The position numbers were made by a program, and so were the translations under genes. This document shows positions 1-12,310 of a stretch of 64,000 bases of DNA, one piece after another. Numbering within the stretch: the stretch's first letter is position 1; each line of letters starts with the position of its first letter. The stretch is from Ixodes scapularis (lineage: Eukaryota > Arthropoda > Arachnida > Ixodida > Ixodidae). The stretch covers positions 80,404,795-80,468,794 of the forward strand of contig NW_024609835.1 of NCBI RefSeq assembly GCF_016920785.2, given 5' to 3'. A model generated the notes under the pieces. The model saw only the letters and a program-made list of their open reading frames with translations. It was not told the origin of the DNA and did not search any database.

Positions 1-904
1 CGGGCCGCCCCCAATCCTACCCGTCGTTGCGTAGTGAATCACGTGACATCTCGTACCACGTGATAGCCATGTTTGGTTGCCGAGGACAATGTTGCCAGAT
101 GGAGCGAAAGTTTCGGTTTCGATTTCTGCTCATATTTAAAGTAATATTTACCAATATAAATCCAATTTTTCGCAAAGCAAACGACGTATTGCCTTTAATA
201 AATGCCTTTTAATGTGAAATAACTCATTATCCCGAAATTTGCGGAATCGAGCGGAGCTGCGCTTTAAGTAAATTTCCACTGTCATCAATCATTGGCCTCT
301 CAACCTTCGTCTGGCTCAGAGACATCTACATACTCAATGTGCGCCACTGCTAACGCTCACCCCTTTCCTCGACGTATCCGGTACGCCGACGGTGCAAATA
401 CTTAGTCATAACCTCTTATAACATAAAGTGCGGAAGTTGTGCACATAATAATGGCATGCAGTTAGTCAGTAAAAGTAAGTATCACGCAACACTTCACAAT
501 TCAAGGCGACAAAAATCTCGGTATAACGCGACGAAACAAACGAATACAACGCCTTCGTTAACGCGCGGAGAGGAGAGGAGCGAAGATATGAGGCTACCAT
601 ATGGCGGCCGCCTCACGTGATTCCAAGATGGCATCGTCTATGCGACGGAGGGTGAAAAGGTCTTTAAGTTTTTAAAGTACCGAAACTGCCAAGCTCCGTG
701 CCGTGGCGCTCAAACAGACCGATCTCAAAAGCTAGTTTGACTACGCCACCGCTGCCGCAATGCATCGCGAAAACGTTAGTCTTTCCACACGTGCTATAAC
801 CTCGCTGGAGCTCTGCGCGTGAAGAGCACAAGACGGCACGAGCCCTCTCGTGCACGGCCGTTTGCCCACTGTGAACTAACGTTTTAGCGGCGTCACATAT
901 GCGT
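1..904. other. Intergenic, nothing recognised
   Basis: Mixed-composition sequence. The short open frames here have no recognisable domain and I see no repeat structure. Confidence 0.5.
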
Positions 905-908
905 CGAT

Positions 909-950
909 TGCCCCCCCCCCCCCCCCCACGCCCCCCTCCCCCCCCTCCCC
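909..950. repeat. C-rich homopolymer tract
   Basis: A run of consecutive C is followed by shorter C runs broken by A, G or T. On the minus strand it yields a glycine/arginine-rich frame that is composition only. Confidence 0.85.
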
Positions 951-1704
951 TTGATGAGATCGATGTATTCATCGATATCCGTGCCGCCATTTTAGAGCCT
1001 TGCAAAGTGCACTGTACAATAACTGTACGCATAACGCGCGGTTCGCTTGTCGCCAGGTCTTTCAGGTAAGTGTTTAGCGCCGTTTATAGCCGCTTCAAAT
1101 AATTTGCGGTATAATTTAGAATGCAGACTAGCTGCCTTTGTGTGATCAGTACTCTGTGGTTCACGTTGAAGACCTCAGGTTAGCAATCATAAGCACTCTT
1201 TAAATATCGAATTTCGAGATGAGTCGCCTATCACTGTCTAAATATTCAGAAATACTGATAATTCACTCGATAAAGGTTGTCTGTGACGTGTTCCCATAGC
1301 AGTGGCGAATGCTTTTGTTAGTGTTTCCTTCCGTTAAAACGTATCAGTTGAAAGTCGGCGCTTGTCATGTGTCTTGGTGTCCTGGTTGTTTGGGCGCAGT
1401 GTTCCATTTTTTAACTGTATCGCTTAGAGCTTAGCCGCTTATTTCTCTCATCACATTACGCCTTTGACATCTTTAAGTACACCTTCTAAGCATTCAAAAA
1501 ACCGTCGTATAACCTCAACAGCATTTTATCGATTTATTTACAACTGCATACAACACTTTAAGGACTGGACAGAAACAGGATACAATTATTGAAACACAGT
1601 CTCAATCTCTTGTGATAGCTTGACAATAGACCTATTTCTAAATTACCCAAGCATTAACAAACGAAACGTTAGAATGCAAACAAGCTCTTGAAGGGTTAAT
1701 ATAA
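951..1704. other. Intergenic, nothing recognised
   Basis: AT-leaning sequence without a supportable gene, RNA or repeat. Confidence 0.45.
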
Positions 1705-2354
1705 TTAAAGGGATACTTGAACCAAATTAGAATCATACCCGTCGTGTTCAAAAATAAGTTGATTACGATCCTCAATATCCGAAAATGACAATCGCACGTT
1801 TGTATTTTGAGCCTGCTGGCTGTATTTTTCGTTATAAACGGCCCACTCTGGCAAGCGCTCGGACAGCAGCCAGCGGGGAGCACGTGACATCTCCCGCAAT
1901 CGTGACGTAGTTCGTCTCAGGACGGGCAAAGCTGTGGCGAGGCTGACGTCGAGGGGATATCGTAGTCGTTCCAGCCACCGGAGCGGCTGCTTTTGTACGA
2001 ATATTGTGTGACGGCTTAATCTTCTGTAATATTGTAGATGAGCAATAGCGACTTCGCGGACACAAAAAAGAGATTCTTTAGGAGAGCGGAGTTCCTCCTT
2101 CCCCTCTTCTCTCGTGGTGGCCGGAGGCGAGACAGTTACAGTCACTACCTGTCAAGGTTCCTAGACGGGCATTACAAATGAGGCGTTAACGATATCCACT
2201 AAGTGCTCTTTTTGCTAATCGTTTAATTCGTTTTAAAATGCCTTTTCGAGTCTTTTTTAACAGGGTATTGGTGTGTCCGATGTGATACCGCTCCTTTGAA
2301 CAGATATATAGTCCAAAAAATAAGCGCCGAAATTTCGTTGTAGTATTCCTTTAA
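1705..2354. mobile_element. TTAA-flanked non-autonomous DNA element (piggyBac-like MITE)
   Basis: The left boundary reads TTAA-AGGGATACT. The right boundary, read on the opposite strand, is TTAA-AGGAATACTA. That gives imperfect terminal inverted repeats next to TTAA at both ends, as in elements mobilised by piggyBac-type transposases. The 650-bp interior is moderately GC-rich and holds a 146-codon minus-strand frame (1705-2145) without a recognisable domain, which I take as incidental. The mobilising transposase is not in the window. The TIRs are short, so boundaries are reasonable but not proven. Confidence 0.55.
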
Positions 2355-3240
2355 GACAAAACCCCGAGATTGGGGAAAAGACGAAGACAAAACAACACTC
2401 AAAGTCTCAAACACAGCTGTGTTTTAGACTTTGTGTGTTGTTTTGTCCGTCCTTTTTTACCCAGCCTCCGGGTTTTTTCAAGCATCAACGAGAATGCTGG
2501 GAACGTAAGTCTACGCCCCGCACGCCCTCGCTTTCCTCGTATGAAAGATTCCCAGTAGATAACCAAAATAAGGCGTTGACGAAAGCTCCTACAAGACGCC
2601 ATTTGCTTTAGGCTTTTGCTTTAGAAGAGGTACTGCGGAAAACACAGCACCTCTTCGTGCTTCGGTGAATTAGCGAAAGGTCTTTTGCTTTGCTGGCCAG
2701 AAGAAGCATGCAGCGAATTTCAGCAACGATTTCCAAATGACGATTATCAAAGCAGTTGGCCGTCGACGCTATCTTTGTAAATGATTACTGCAGACAAATG
2801 GAACTGCGGTGAGTTACGAGAATGGTTTGATGTGAAATCAATGACTCTTTAAACCTCAAACACGAAGGATATTTGTGTCATCATTCATTCTATCTCAGCA
2901 GCAAGATGCATCTCACTCACTTGGGGCATCAAGTGACATACCTATCCAAGACCGTGCTGTCAAGGCTTCATTAAAGATTTTTTTTTCTTTTTGTGCCGCA
3001 TGGCAGGAAAGATGCAATGTACTGAACGAAAAACTCAGATGACAACCACCTGAGTGCCCAGTCACTCAAGACTGTTTCTTAGATTGCGTTTTGAGTCGCC
3101 GTAACGTTGTGCTTCGAATTTTACATTCAGAGCTACTCCTTAGATTCTTTTAGGCTTCATACAAAACGAAGGAATAGACCCTTTTTCTTTTCTATTTTTT
3201 TTTTCAAACACCGTACTTTATCGTCTGTGCCCTAACAATA
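2355..3240. other. Intergenic, nothing recognised
   Basis: No gene or convincing repeat seen. Confidence 0.45.
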
Positions 3241-3609
3241 TTCGTCTAGGAAAAGGGCATTAGTCCAGCTTGGGGAACATTTGGACCCTTCGGGGGCCTC
3301 CAAGTGGGGCAATAGACCACTTCGGCCCCGCTTCTCGTAGACGGGAGTCCTGGTAAGGCCCAACCAAGATCATTCAGCCATTCGTCTCTCTTCAGCCTTT
3401 CTCTTTGTGACTTTTCTCCCCTTCTCCTCTTCTTTCCTCTTTCACCTTCTTTGGCGGAAAGGGCTAACCTTGGGTGGCGACGGACCTCTGCTGGACCCAC
3501 ACTTGTTTATATTTTCCCGGCAGCACTGATAGTGTAACGTCTCCAGTAAAGCCCTTTTTGTTATGGTGCCTTAGCTAACCCCTTGTTGGGCTTGGTGGTG
3601 GGCGGTGCA

Positions 3610-4760
3610 CCGTGGATTGCGACCATCCTTGCCTTTTGATGACTTCCCGCGCTCCTAAACCCAGAGCGAGCGACCCCTCCAAAGGAGCTGCCTTGTTCCT
3701 CTTACTTTCGAAAAAGCTAACGAACCGGAAAAATATCCTCGATTTCTTGTACTTCACTCTAAAAGTGACACTCTGCATTTGTCTAAAGGCTATCTCTTTT
3801 TTATTGTAAAGCACTTAGAACAAGTGATCGGAAAATGTTACAAGTCAAAAAAGCTAGCCGTAAACCTTCTTGCTGAGGTAAAAAATAAGCCACAGAGCAC
3901 AGCACTCCTGAAGATAACAACCTTGTTAAATACAATGAAGAGGAGAATCTCGAAGGTTTGCGCAAAAGGGCTGTTGTAGCTGTTCGACGAATCACTTTAA
4001 AATGTGATGTACAAGAGAAACCAACTCAACATCTGATACTTACATTTGAGCTCTATGCTCTTCCGTCCACCGTGAAGGCAGGGTACTTGAACTGCAGAGT
4101 CTGCCCTACATTCAAAATGCTCAGCGGTTTTTTCGCTCCTAAAGTTTTGGGCATGGTTCCCGAAATTGCCGCGTCCGAGAAACATGCGGAAAATATGGTG
4201 GTATGCATCACGTAGCGGACATTTGCAAAAACGAACCCAATTGTGCAAACTATAGTGCAGCGAGGTTTCTTTCGCTCATGCCTTAAATGAAAAGAGGAAA
4301 AATAAGAACTGATTTTCAAAGTAAAATAGCTACCAAGCAGCCAAAAAAAGCTTGCCTTTCAGGCAAGGAGTTTTTATGCCCAGACAGTGCAAAGGAGACC
4401 CCTCACTGTCTACGGCATCCGTGGAAACACAGACTTCCCTGAAAGATCTGTTTCCCTCACGAGAGTCCCTTTCTAAACCTTTGAAGGTGTCACACCCTTT
4501 GTCACCTCCATGTTCTAAGGAGGGTGCTGTGCCCTCCAAGGTCGGTACCACACCTACCAAAGTGCCCGGCGTGCCTTTAGTGGCACTAGCTGGCCCTTCT
4601 GGCCGGGGTCAAGGTGTCCCCGTGTCTTCGGCAGCAACAAAAAGCCCGTGTGGATAAAACAACCTCCACCGCCCAAGGGTCTAAAGCTCTCGACGGACGA
4701 AAAAAATGGACGAGGGCCTACCAGTTTCTGAAGATGACCTGTCTTTACCTGAAGAAGAGT
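3610..4760 (+). pseudogene. LINE ORF1 (gag-like, zinc knuckle), degenerate
   Basis: Coding-like segments occur in shifting frames. About 3770-3980 encodes a lysine-rich stretch with the fragment LLKITTL. About 3958-4120 encodes a stretch with VVAVRRITLK and KPTQHLILTF. A second frame at about 4105-4250 shows the remains of zinc knuckles (FGHGSRNCR, then HHVADICKNEPNCANY). From 4352 a Ser/Pro/Lys-rich tail of about 100 codons follows, and an acidic stretch ends near 4790. The family's ORF1 is an RNA-binding nucleocapsid-like protein. Several knuckle cysteines are gone and at least two frameshifts are needed, so no product is expected. Confidence 0.6.
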
Positions 4761-4879
4761 CTTTTTATTGGTCTCCTCTGAGGTTGTAAGACGGTCAAAG
4801 GGCACTGCTTAGAAAGGAAACTATTTCACGTATTGAGGCTCCAAACGCCCTTTCCCAACCATGACGATGATTGCCAGCT

Positions 4880-5400
4880 ATTATAGATGATCACGGGCCC
4901 ATTGCATTTTGCTTGCAGGAAACACATCTAAAAGCAAGCCCCACTTACATAATATAGTATTTCCTGGTGTTTCGCGAGGACAGGATACAAGCAGCTCATT
5001 CATCTCAAGGCGTTGCAGTTGTGCAACGTTTAACCCCATTTAGCGAAGTAACCCTCCAGACTTCGCTGGAGGCAGTGGCGGCCTGTATTTTGTTAGATCG
5101 TATAATTACAGTTTGATTTTTATATATACCCCATAGTTATCAGTTAAATATTGAAGAGATTGAAGATCTTTTAGTCAGCTTCCTCCACCTGTTTTACTTC
5201 TTGGAGATTTTAATGCACACATTCCCCTGCGAGGGAGTGGTAGACGGGATCCCAGAGGGGCTCTCGTTGAACGTTTTCTTCTTTCCTCAAGATTGTGTCT
5301 ACTTAACACAAATGAAGCTACATATTTTAGTTCTACCACTAATACCTTTACTATTATAGATCTAGTCATTTGTCACCTATTATTTAAAACAAACCGTCCA
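4880..5400 (+). pseudogene. LINE endonuclease domain (EEP/APE type), degenerate
   Basis: The segment contains FCLQETHLKASPTY (the glutamate-containing QET motif) and, near 5180-5240 in another frame, LLLGDFNAH, the conserved GDFN motif. A frame further on reads IIDLVI, the usual 'iDL' of the domain. These are APE-like endonuclease landmarks of non-LTR retrotransposons, which nick target DNA for reverse transcription. Frameshifts separate the motifs, and the N-terminal 'QWN' start is absent because ORF1 joins straight to mid-domain. Confidence 0.6.
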
Positions 5401-5774
5401 CATTCCCTTATTTTTCAATTAAGAATTGTAGTTCAGCAGAGTCTGTTGGGATGGATGCAAAGGCTCCAGTAGTCCAATGCTCTCCACATATTGCCCCATG
5501 GGACCACTACAATATTCACTGCGACTCTACACTTACTAAACATAGTAAAAAAATGTTCCAAAGGAAGTCATGACGCAGGCATTTTTTAAACTCCAATGCA
5601 AATATCAAGGATGTGCAACTTTTTATTCGGAAGGTACAATAAACACCTCCACTGTAGCTGTGCTATGATCGGACCATCCGTTAAGCGACTAAGGCGATTA
5701 ATGAGGATCAACTCAACCGCCACCAATCTCATAGCAGAGCTCTACACACTAAACATTATTACACCCTTGAGGGT

Positions 5775-6010
5775 TTAAATGTCTTGTCCGAACACTAACA
5801 CCCTTGTTGGTGTAGCAAAACGCCCTAAGAAAAGGGCGTTTTGGCAACACCCCCTAAAGGACGGTGTTATTCCGAACACCATTAAATTAGGGTGCGATTC
5901 CACTGCACAGCTTTTGATTAGGATGTTATGACTGCGCAGCACGCCCTCTGAATTGGGTGTACCGCCGTCAGAAAGGGAAATAAAAAAAGGCGCAATAACC
6001 AGCTCCAACA
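5775..6010. repeat. Array of CCCT/AGGG hairpins
   Basis: Several short inverted repeats lie back to back, for example ACGCCCTAAGAAAAGGGCGT near 5819-5838, then ACACCCCCTAAAGGACGGTGT, then AACACC-ATTAAATTAGGGTG. The pattern resembles a decayed array of palindromic units of a non-autonomous element. No protein is indicated. Confidence 0.5.
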
Positions 6011-6600
6011 CGAAAAAATGACTGCAAATGATTCGAAACAGGCCTGGTTCCCTTTTTATTTTTCGATCAAGTTTCTACCAGGTTCTACTAAATTCTTTAT
6101 AGACGATTGCAAGCAGGTCATCTGGCCGCAGCCATGTCTCTGCTTATGCGGGCAAGTGCGTGCAATTACAACCTTGCTAAAGGGCAAAGCTACGTTTACG
6201 CGCACGTCATCAAGCTTGGCGAAGGCAACACTGAAAGAAATAGTTCCCTTTTATCCTCGCAATTCCCCCACGACCAAGACGCTTCTGAACCAGTGGCGGT
6301 CCGTGCGTTTAAGGTCATGAACATTCCAACCGGATATTGTCTCATAACCCCTTTAAATTGTACAACCGAAGGCCCTAGTTAAATCCCCAACTTTAATTTT
6401 CTTGCGGCATTTATCCTTTCTAGCACTGGTGACGTGAGCAAAGCTGGCAGGCTTACAAAGACGGAACGACCGGGAGTTGCTTGGGACGTAAGCGGCAGTT
6501 CATGTTTGTAAGCAATAAAATGGTCTATTGAGCCGGAAGCAGGACTACTATCAGACGCATACTTGCAGAGTACTTACAAATAAAACAGCGATCTCATGTA
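6011..6600. other. Intergenic, nothing recognised
   Basis: Two overlapping open frames of about 90-100 codons (6018-6382) lack any domain. No convincing repeat. Confidence 0.4.
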
Positions 6601-6845
6601 ATCCGTGATAGATGCATAATCCGATTCGGGCCGCACAGAACGATCCACGAACACAATGTCGAGGATGAAAGTAGTCGCTCACATCCAACGAAAGTTTCCT
6701 GGTTGCCGATGAGCAGCTCTCTGTCGTGATAATGCGTAATCCAATTCGGGCAGCACGAAACAACGCAAACACAATGTCGAGGTTGAAGGCGGTCGATCAC
6801 ATTCAACGGAAGCCTCACGGCCGCCGATGAGCAGCTCTTTTTCGA
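6600..6845. repeat. Two-unit tandem repeat, period 120 bp
   Basis: AATCCGATTCGGG at about 6618 and AATCCAATTCGGG at about 6738 begin two units. Both continue through CACAATGTCGAGG and end in GCCGATGAGCAGCTCT. Similar minus-strand peptides from both units confirm the duplication. Confidence 0.75.
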
Positions 6846-8410
6846 AACGCGTCCAACAAACACAGCAGAATAATTCCATGGATTCCGACAAAATAAACGA
6901 CCATTACCAAAAAATTGGCATGGATGTATTCCGGCCGTTCACGACGAAAAATCACGGCCGCGACTGCAACGCACAAGAACAGGAAAACAGTGACGGGCGC
7001 CTTTTTGAGAACCGGACATACGTGGCCCCTACAACTCACCATAACTTGGCATACGGGAAAGACTACGGCCCCAGTGAGCCCATCAGCGTGTCGGAGCGAG
7101 TCACGTGACAAATTTTCGTCCAAGCGTTTTTGTTTTACGGAGAGCGATCACGTGTTTCGCGCTAACCATCTGGTTTGCTAGAAGCGGCCTTCGCATATCC
7201 CGCCAAAAGAACGCTGTGCACATAAAAGTTTAGATATGTCTAGTTTAAAATTAAAAAAAGATCCCAAGGAGCTGGGAAGGACGACGGGTTTCTGGCGGTT
7301 GCGTAAATTACTCTTTTGATTCACGCTCGATTCCAAACTATGTGCCGATAATCTTAAAATCGTTTCTTTTTTTGGGTAAGCTAAGTATAATTCAAAAAGA
7401 GAACAATTGAGTATATCTTTTCTTTCTTTGTATAGAATATGTTCTTAATATTATTCCTGGTGCACTTGTTTCTGCGGAAAATTTTGCCCAAACTTCTGAT
7501 TTTGTTCCATTTAAAGAAGCTTTTTTTCATTATCTCATCAAATAGATGACACGTACAGCACAATTCAGTGCCTATCAAACGATATAATGTGTGTGTTAGT
7601 ACGGTTTGTTTATAGTAAGAAATAAATTATATAAATTGCTGGCAATTTCAGATTTCGTTGAAGTTCAACACGCTCAAAGAAACAATTCCTTTTTACAATC
7701 TCACGTTGTTTTGGAGTGTTTTGAGCCCGAAAATAGTTCGTACGGAGTAAATTCTTAGAGTCAAGGTGTGGAGTCTCTAAATATTTTATAAACCAGCAAC
7801 GGCCCTCTGTGGGTTTTTAACACTTGCTGGTTGTGCCAGGTTCGAATACATCTAAAGCCTAAACTGTGGGCGGTACATGCAATATACTTTAAAAACATGT
7901 ATATATATTTATTTCGTACTTAATGCTGAAACACGTTTAGCGCTGGCGACAGAAGTTTATTAAAAAATATAAAATACCCCCTCATGGAACAATTATGCAC
8001 CAAGAGTGTGATGTCTTTTTTTTTTTAGTTTTTTACTGCTTTTTTAAAACTACCATGTTTAAATTCCTACCGTTTAAGGCACATGAAATAAGCTTTCGGT
8101 GACATATTTTACACTTTCGTAGTGCTTATTTAGCGCTTATTTACATTATGCGATTTGTATAAAAAAGTGGGTGTTTTCTTTTTTTCTAAAAAACATGTCT
8201 CACATCCGAAAAAAAATTGTTTTTTTTTGTCGCTTAACATTGTCTCTTTACGTTTTTATACTCAACACACAGTTGGTTGGTACTAAAACTTTCTTACAAA
8301 GTAGTTCTTACGGCAGGTTTCTGGAGGTTGTAGTCTGCGTCACGTTTAAAGCAGTCAAGACAATCGTGGGTTTTAGTGTTGCATATATAAGATAACGCAA
8401 CACTCTGTGT
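6846..8410. other. AT-rich intergenic stretch
   Basis: From about 7200 on the sequence is strongly AT-rich with many T and A runs. No gene or RNA seen. Confidence 0.5.
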
Positions 8411-8435
8411 TTGCGTTAGCGTTAAGTGTCCTACA

Positions 8436-8612
8436 CCAGTGTTGCGGAGTTTCCACTCCGGAGTTTGAGTGATTCCGGAATCATTCCGCACCTTCACGAC
8501 CCCGGAATGGAATGGGAATGGAATGGCGGCAGCGCTGGGGGGAATGGAAAGGGAATTAAATTAGGTGAATTTTCTCCGGAATGAAGTGGGAATGAAATGG
8601 GCTTGGTTCTTA
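8436..8612. mobile_element. GGAATG-rich element with hAT-like end
   Basis: It begins CAGTGTTGCGGAG, reminiscent of hAT termini, then carries many GGAATG/GAATGG hexamers. A related stretch with the same GGAATG/CATTCC bias lies in the opposite orientation at 37975-38135, ending in CGCAACGCTG. The far terminus here is not clear. Confidence 0.4.
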
Positions 8613-9925
8613 TGCATTCTGTACACATTTTCGTCTAGGGCCTACGTGTTGATGGCGCCAATCGCTAGCTCATGATAAGGGACTCTTAAAACTGCATCAT
8701 TGCGCTGGATGTGACTGACGGCTTGATTGTCTCACTGGTTTATGCTCATTCGAGGATGAAAAGTGAGCGCCATCAGTGAAACTAACGAAAATTCATTGGC
8801 AAGATCCATTGGAGATAGGGGACGCAGCGGAAATTAAAGATGGCGGTCAAGAGAGGGGGTCGGTTCGCCGTGGACATTACAATGTATTGAGATCGACGCA
8901 ATTTGCGACAGATAATACTATGCGATCAACTTCAGTATCTCATTAGTCCTTTTTTTTTTCTCTAATATACACGGGCAGTTTGTCAGACATTTGAAAGCAC
9001 ATTGTAGCTGCAGGCCTCACGACGCAAGGATAAAACATATCGGCACCAGCACGGTCGAAAGGGAGATTGTTTCGCCGTGGGCACTGCGCTTCAGCAAGAC
9101 CAGTTTTCTGAGAAAAAGTGTGATACTACGGACAGTCGATTTTTGTTATATGACGCAGGGGCAGCCAGCACATTTGCGGACCCCCACAGCTGACAGGTTG
9201 CGAACGTGCTCTTGAATCACTTAGCACCTTGACCACTTTGATGCGCTACTATTCACGTCTTTTAGGCACTAAACAAGGCGCCGCTCTATTAAACGAGACT
9301 TATTGTATGTGAATTTGTTTTATGTTGTAAGCGCAGATTGCTAACTAGCAGTACATTTCACACTACGGAAGAGGACAAGCGGTCGGAGACCGCTTATCCT
9401 CTTCTGTACTGTATTATGCACTGTTTGGTTTTATGTACTGCTCGGAGACATCTGGCCAGACGAGCGAGCTAACCTTCATTAATATCCTCTTAGGGTAAGC
9501 GCTGCAGACTTTCTTAATAATTATCCGGACAAGCGGACCAAGATCATTTCAGTTTCGTGAACATCATTCCAATATTTTTTTTTTTAATTTTGTTTACGTG
9601 CATTAAGTACTGTAGACGAAAATTGGGTTACTTCATTGCCGCTTATCAAAAACGAAAACCTCAATTGAAACTCTAAGTCATTGGCATAAATTTTGCTCGG
9701 AACCACAAACATTATGTGCATTACGCACGGTTGAACATTGCAATCTTACGCGAACCTTTTACACTGGTTAAAAAAATAACGAGGAATCAATCCTTGAATT
9801 CCGAACACTTTATTTGACGTCAAATGGCGTAATTTCAAGTCGCTATGGGCTTAATTGTTCATGGCTGGGAATTCAGCAAACCCAAAATGCAACAGCGATA
9901 GCACTTCGACCAATACGCTTCTATA
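8613..9925. other. Intergenic with one small hairpin
   Basis: A short hairpin (AGAGGACAAGCGGTC / GACCGCTTATCCTCT) lies near 9371-9404. Nothing else supportable. Confidence 0.4.
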
Positions 9926-11512
9926 CTCGCGGTCAACCGCTGATCTCAATGACAATTGCTGGATCGCGCATCCCCGCTTGTTGGCTGCATCGCGAGTGCG
10001 GCCACCGGACGGCCATCTTGCATGCCATTTTTTCTCGTTTTTTTAGCGTTTTGCTGCAGTTTTCCAACGTGCTATAGACAGGTTTTCTACTCGTTCGTCG
10101 TCATTCGCCAAAGCAGTTCTTTAAGATCCTGTGTGAGGCGTGATACTTGCCGTTGAGAACGCGTGGAAATTTTTACGAAAGCGCAGTGCCGCAGGAAAAA
10201 GGCACAATTCGTCGAAAGCAAGTTTCGCCGGTCTCCAGCATGTTCAAAGCTTTCTTGGCACGCCGAACTGCTGTGGCTCTGTGCCTTCGCACGCTTGGAT
10301 ACAGTTCAAAAATCGACGCTGTGTGAATGTGTTTTGCGAGTGAAATGTGCGTGAAGCTGTATGTGCCTCTGGATCAGCGTCTTAGTTCATTCTGACGACT
10401 GTATATTTGCGGCACTCGCGGTCCAGAAATGAGCTTAATTCAGCGACGACTAGCGACGGAAGAGAGGGGAAGGTACGACTTTTTTCGTCTTTAGACGATT
10501 TACAGAAGACTGCGCAAAACAGCTCCTCATCACTGATCAGTGCTGGCTCATTATGAACCTGCTTAATTGCACTTGACGTTTGAAGGCCGCTCGCCTAATT
10601 GTGATTGGTCAACAGATTGTACACGACCATAGGCCCATTAGGTTGTGTGCAATCTGTTGATTCAAAGATTTTCATTCTCGCCGTGGTGTACTTTTGCCTT
10701 CGAAAACCCTCCTTGCTCCACGGCTTTGCTCTATTCGTGCTCCCATGTGATTCATTAGAGTATATTTTGAACACAGCCATGGTTAATAGCAGATAAAACA
10801 CGTACAGATCCATCTTCCCCCCCCCTCCCCTTTATTAAAAGCAACTCACCGGAACAGCTGGACGATCCAGAACTCCGTGCCCGATGTATAGATAAATGAT
10901 CTAAAGGCGTCTACGTGCGGCGCACGTTCACAACATCGGTGCGGCGTCGATGTTTGATCGGTATCCAAGCGTGTCAAGGCACGAAGATGCAGCACTCTGC
11001 GTGCCAAGGAAGCTTTGAACTCGCCACGAGACCGGCGACACTTGCTTTCGACGAGTTGTAGCTTTAGATACGGCTTCACGCACATTGCACTCGCAAAACA
11101 GATCCACACGGCGTCGATTATTGGTCGGTATCTAAGCGCGCGAAGTCACAAAGACACGGCACTTCGGCGTGCCAAGGACGCTTTGAAAACGCCGCGAGAC
11201 TGGCAAAACTTGCTTTCGACGAGTTGTGCCTTTTTCCAGCGGCACTGCGCTTTCGTAAAAATGTCCACGTGTTCTCAACGGCAAGTATCACGCCTCACAC
11301 AGGATCTTAAAGAACGTCTTCGGCAAATGACGACGAACGAGTAGAAAACGTGCCTATAGCACGCTGAAAAACCGCAGCAAAACGCTAGCAGAACGAGAAA
11401 ACATGGCATACAAGATTGCTGTCCGATGGTCGCACTTGCGGAGTGGGGATGCGCGATCCAGCAATTGTCATAGAGATCAGTGCGGTCAACTTTCTGTGGC
11501 AATGCAGCGAAG
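9926..11512. mobile_element. 1.6-kb inverted-repeat (foldback) element
   Basis: The segment at about 9930-10370 is the reverse complement of about 11045-11512. Shared landmarks include GACAATTGCTGGATCGCGCA, CTACTCGTTCGTCGTCAT, AAGATCCTGTGTGAGGCGTG and TTTTTACGAAAGCGCAGTGC. The right arm also contains a direct repeat of about 167 bp (GGCGTCGATG near 10944, GGCGTCGATT near 11111). The central 500 bp are unique and contain no transposase. This is typical of a non-autonomous foldback element. Confidence 0.7.
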
Positions 11513-11604
11513 GCTACAGAGCCGAACCACGCCGTCTCACTGAGCAGCTAGATAGAGTTCGTCCAGAATAAATTGCTGGGTGAATTCAAATATATATAAA
11601 TATA

Positions 11605-11912
11605 TATATGTACTATTAGTTTCGAATTCGCTTAACTGGGTAGACGACAACCATTGCTGATTTAAGGCCCGCGCTAGTTTCGAATTGCGGCAGTGACGTC
11701 AATCTTCACTCATTCCCATTATATATACGGTGCAGCCTGTCCCTATGGGGAAGAGTGGTTTCCTAGATATCTTGGAAGACGGGCCCTTTCTGACATTTGC
11801 AAAGCTGAGATGACGTGCCGTGTCACTGCCGCAATCCGAAAATAGCGCGAGCCTTAAATCAGCAACGGTTGTCTACTCAGGTAAGCGAATTCGAAAGTAA
11901 TAGTACACAAAG
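11605..11912. mobile_element. Palindromic MITE with long inverted arms
   Basis: TACTATTAGTTTCGAATTCG at the left mirrors CGAATTCGAAAGTAATAGTA at the right. Inner arms also pair (TGCTGATTTAAGGC with GCCTTAAATCAGCA, GCGGCAGTGAC with GTCACTGCCGC). Arms are about 90 bp around a 110-bp core with no coding potential. Confidence 0.75.
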
Positions 11913-12105
11913 AGCTGGCCAAAAATTGAGTCCGCCCAAACCAGTGGCCGGGAGGGTCTAATCGGTCAAGGTGTCTCCCCGGACAGGCGAAGGTTGCGGG
12001 TTCAATCCCCGCTCCTGGCCCAATTTTTTCCCAGTTCTCCTTCCCTTTTTCTCTCCGTAACTTTAACGCAATAAATTCAATAATCACCTTCTCCCCTCTT
12101 CATTT
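11912..12105 (+). mobile_element. tRNA-derived SINE
   Basis: A 74-nt tRNA-like head (11947-12020) is followed by a pyrimidine-rich body and an A/T-rich tail. It abuts the palindromic MITE on its left. The head carries internal Pol III promoter boxes: a B box GGTTCAATCC near 11999 and a looser A box near 11957. SINEs move with LINE machinery; the partner LINE was not identified. Confidence 0.7.
11947..12020 (+). repeat. tRNA-like head of SINE
   Basis: The acceptor arms GCCGGGA and TCCTGGC pair over 7 bp (one G-T). The T arm is GCGGG-TTCAATC-CCCGC. The D and anticodon arms are poorly formed, so I call it a SINE head rather than a functional tRNA gene. Confidence 0.65.
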
Positions 12106-12169
12106 ACAATATCACTACGGCTGCACTTGTCAATCTTCACTCAAGACGGGCCCTTTTCCGTATCTATAT

Positions 12170-12310
12170 ATATATATATGTATAACGAAAGTGGAGGAGA
12201 TCCAGGAAAGGCCCTTCTTTACTGCACCGACGTTTCAAGCGGGGACCGCTTTTCTTCAGGGTGAATGGCTGTGAAATGTCCTCTTCTTCTTGTTGATGTT
12301 CGTGTGGAAG
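12170..12310. mobile_element. Penelope-like element terminal fragment
   Basis: The stretch around CCGACGTTTCAAGCGGGGAC and CGCTTTTCTTCAGGGTG resembles the conserved 'ACGTTTC...CTTCAGG' block near the ends of arthropod Penelope-like elements. A short TA run precedes it. No coding part is attached. Confidence 0.45.

Larger units (their letters stand above)
3240..5570 (+). mobile_element. I/CR1-like LINE relic (5' UTR, ORF1, endonuclease)
   Basis: A 5' leader (about 3240-3600), a gag-like ORF1 (about 3610-4760) and an APE-type endonuclease (about 4890-5400) follow each other on the + strand in the order expected of a non-LTR retrotransposon. No RT, RNase H or 3' tail follows, so the copy lost its 3' half, unlike the usual 5' truncation. 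Several frameshifts and stops interrupt both ORFs. Clade assignment is by remembered resemblance to tick LINE proteins and is tentative. Confidence 0.7.

Noticed and set aside
664..1032. 122-codon minus-strand glycine-rich frame
   Set aside because: The glycine run is a C homopolymer on the + strand.
11947..12020. Functional tRNA gene
   Set aside because: D and anticodon arms are poor and the sequence continues into a SINE body and tail.
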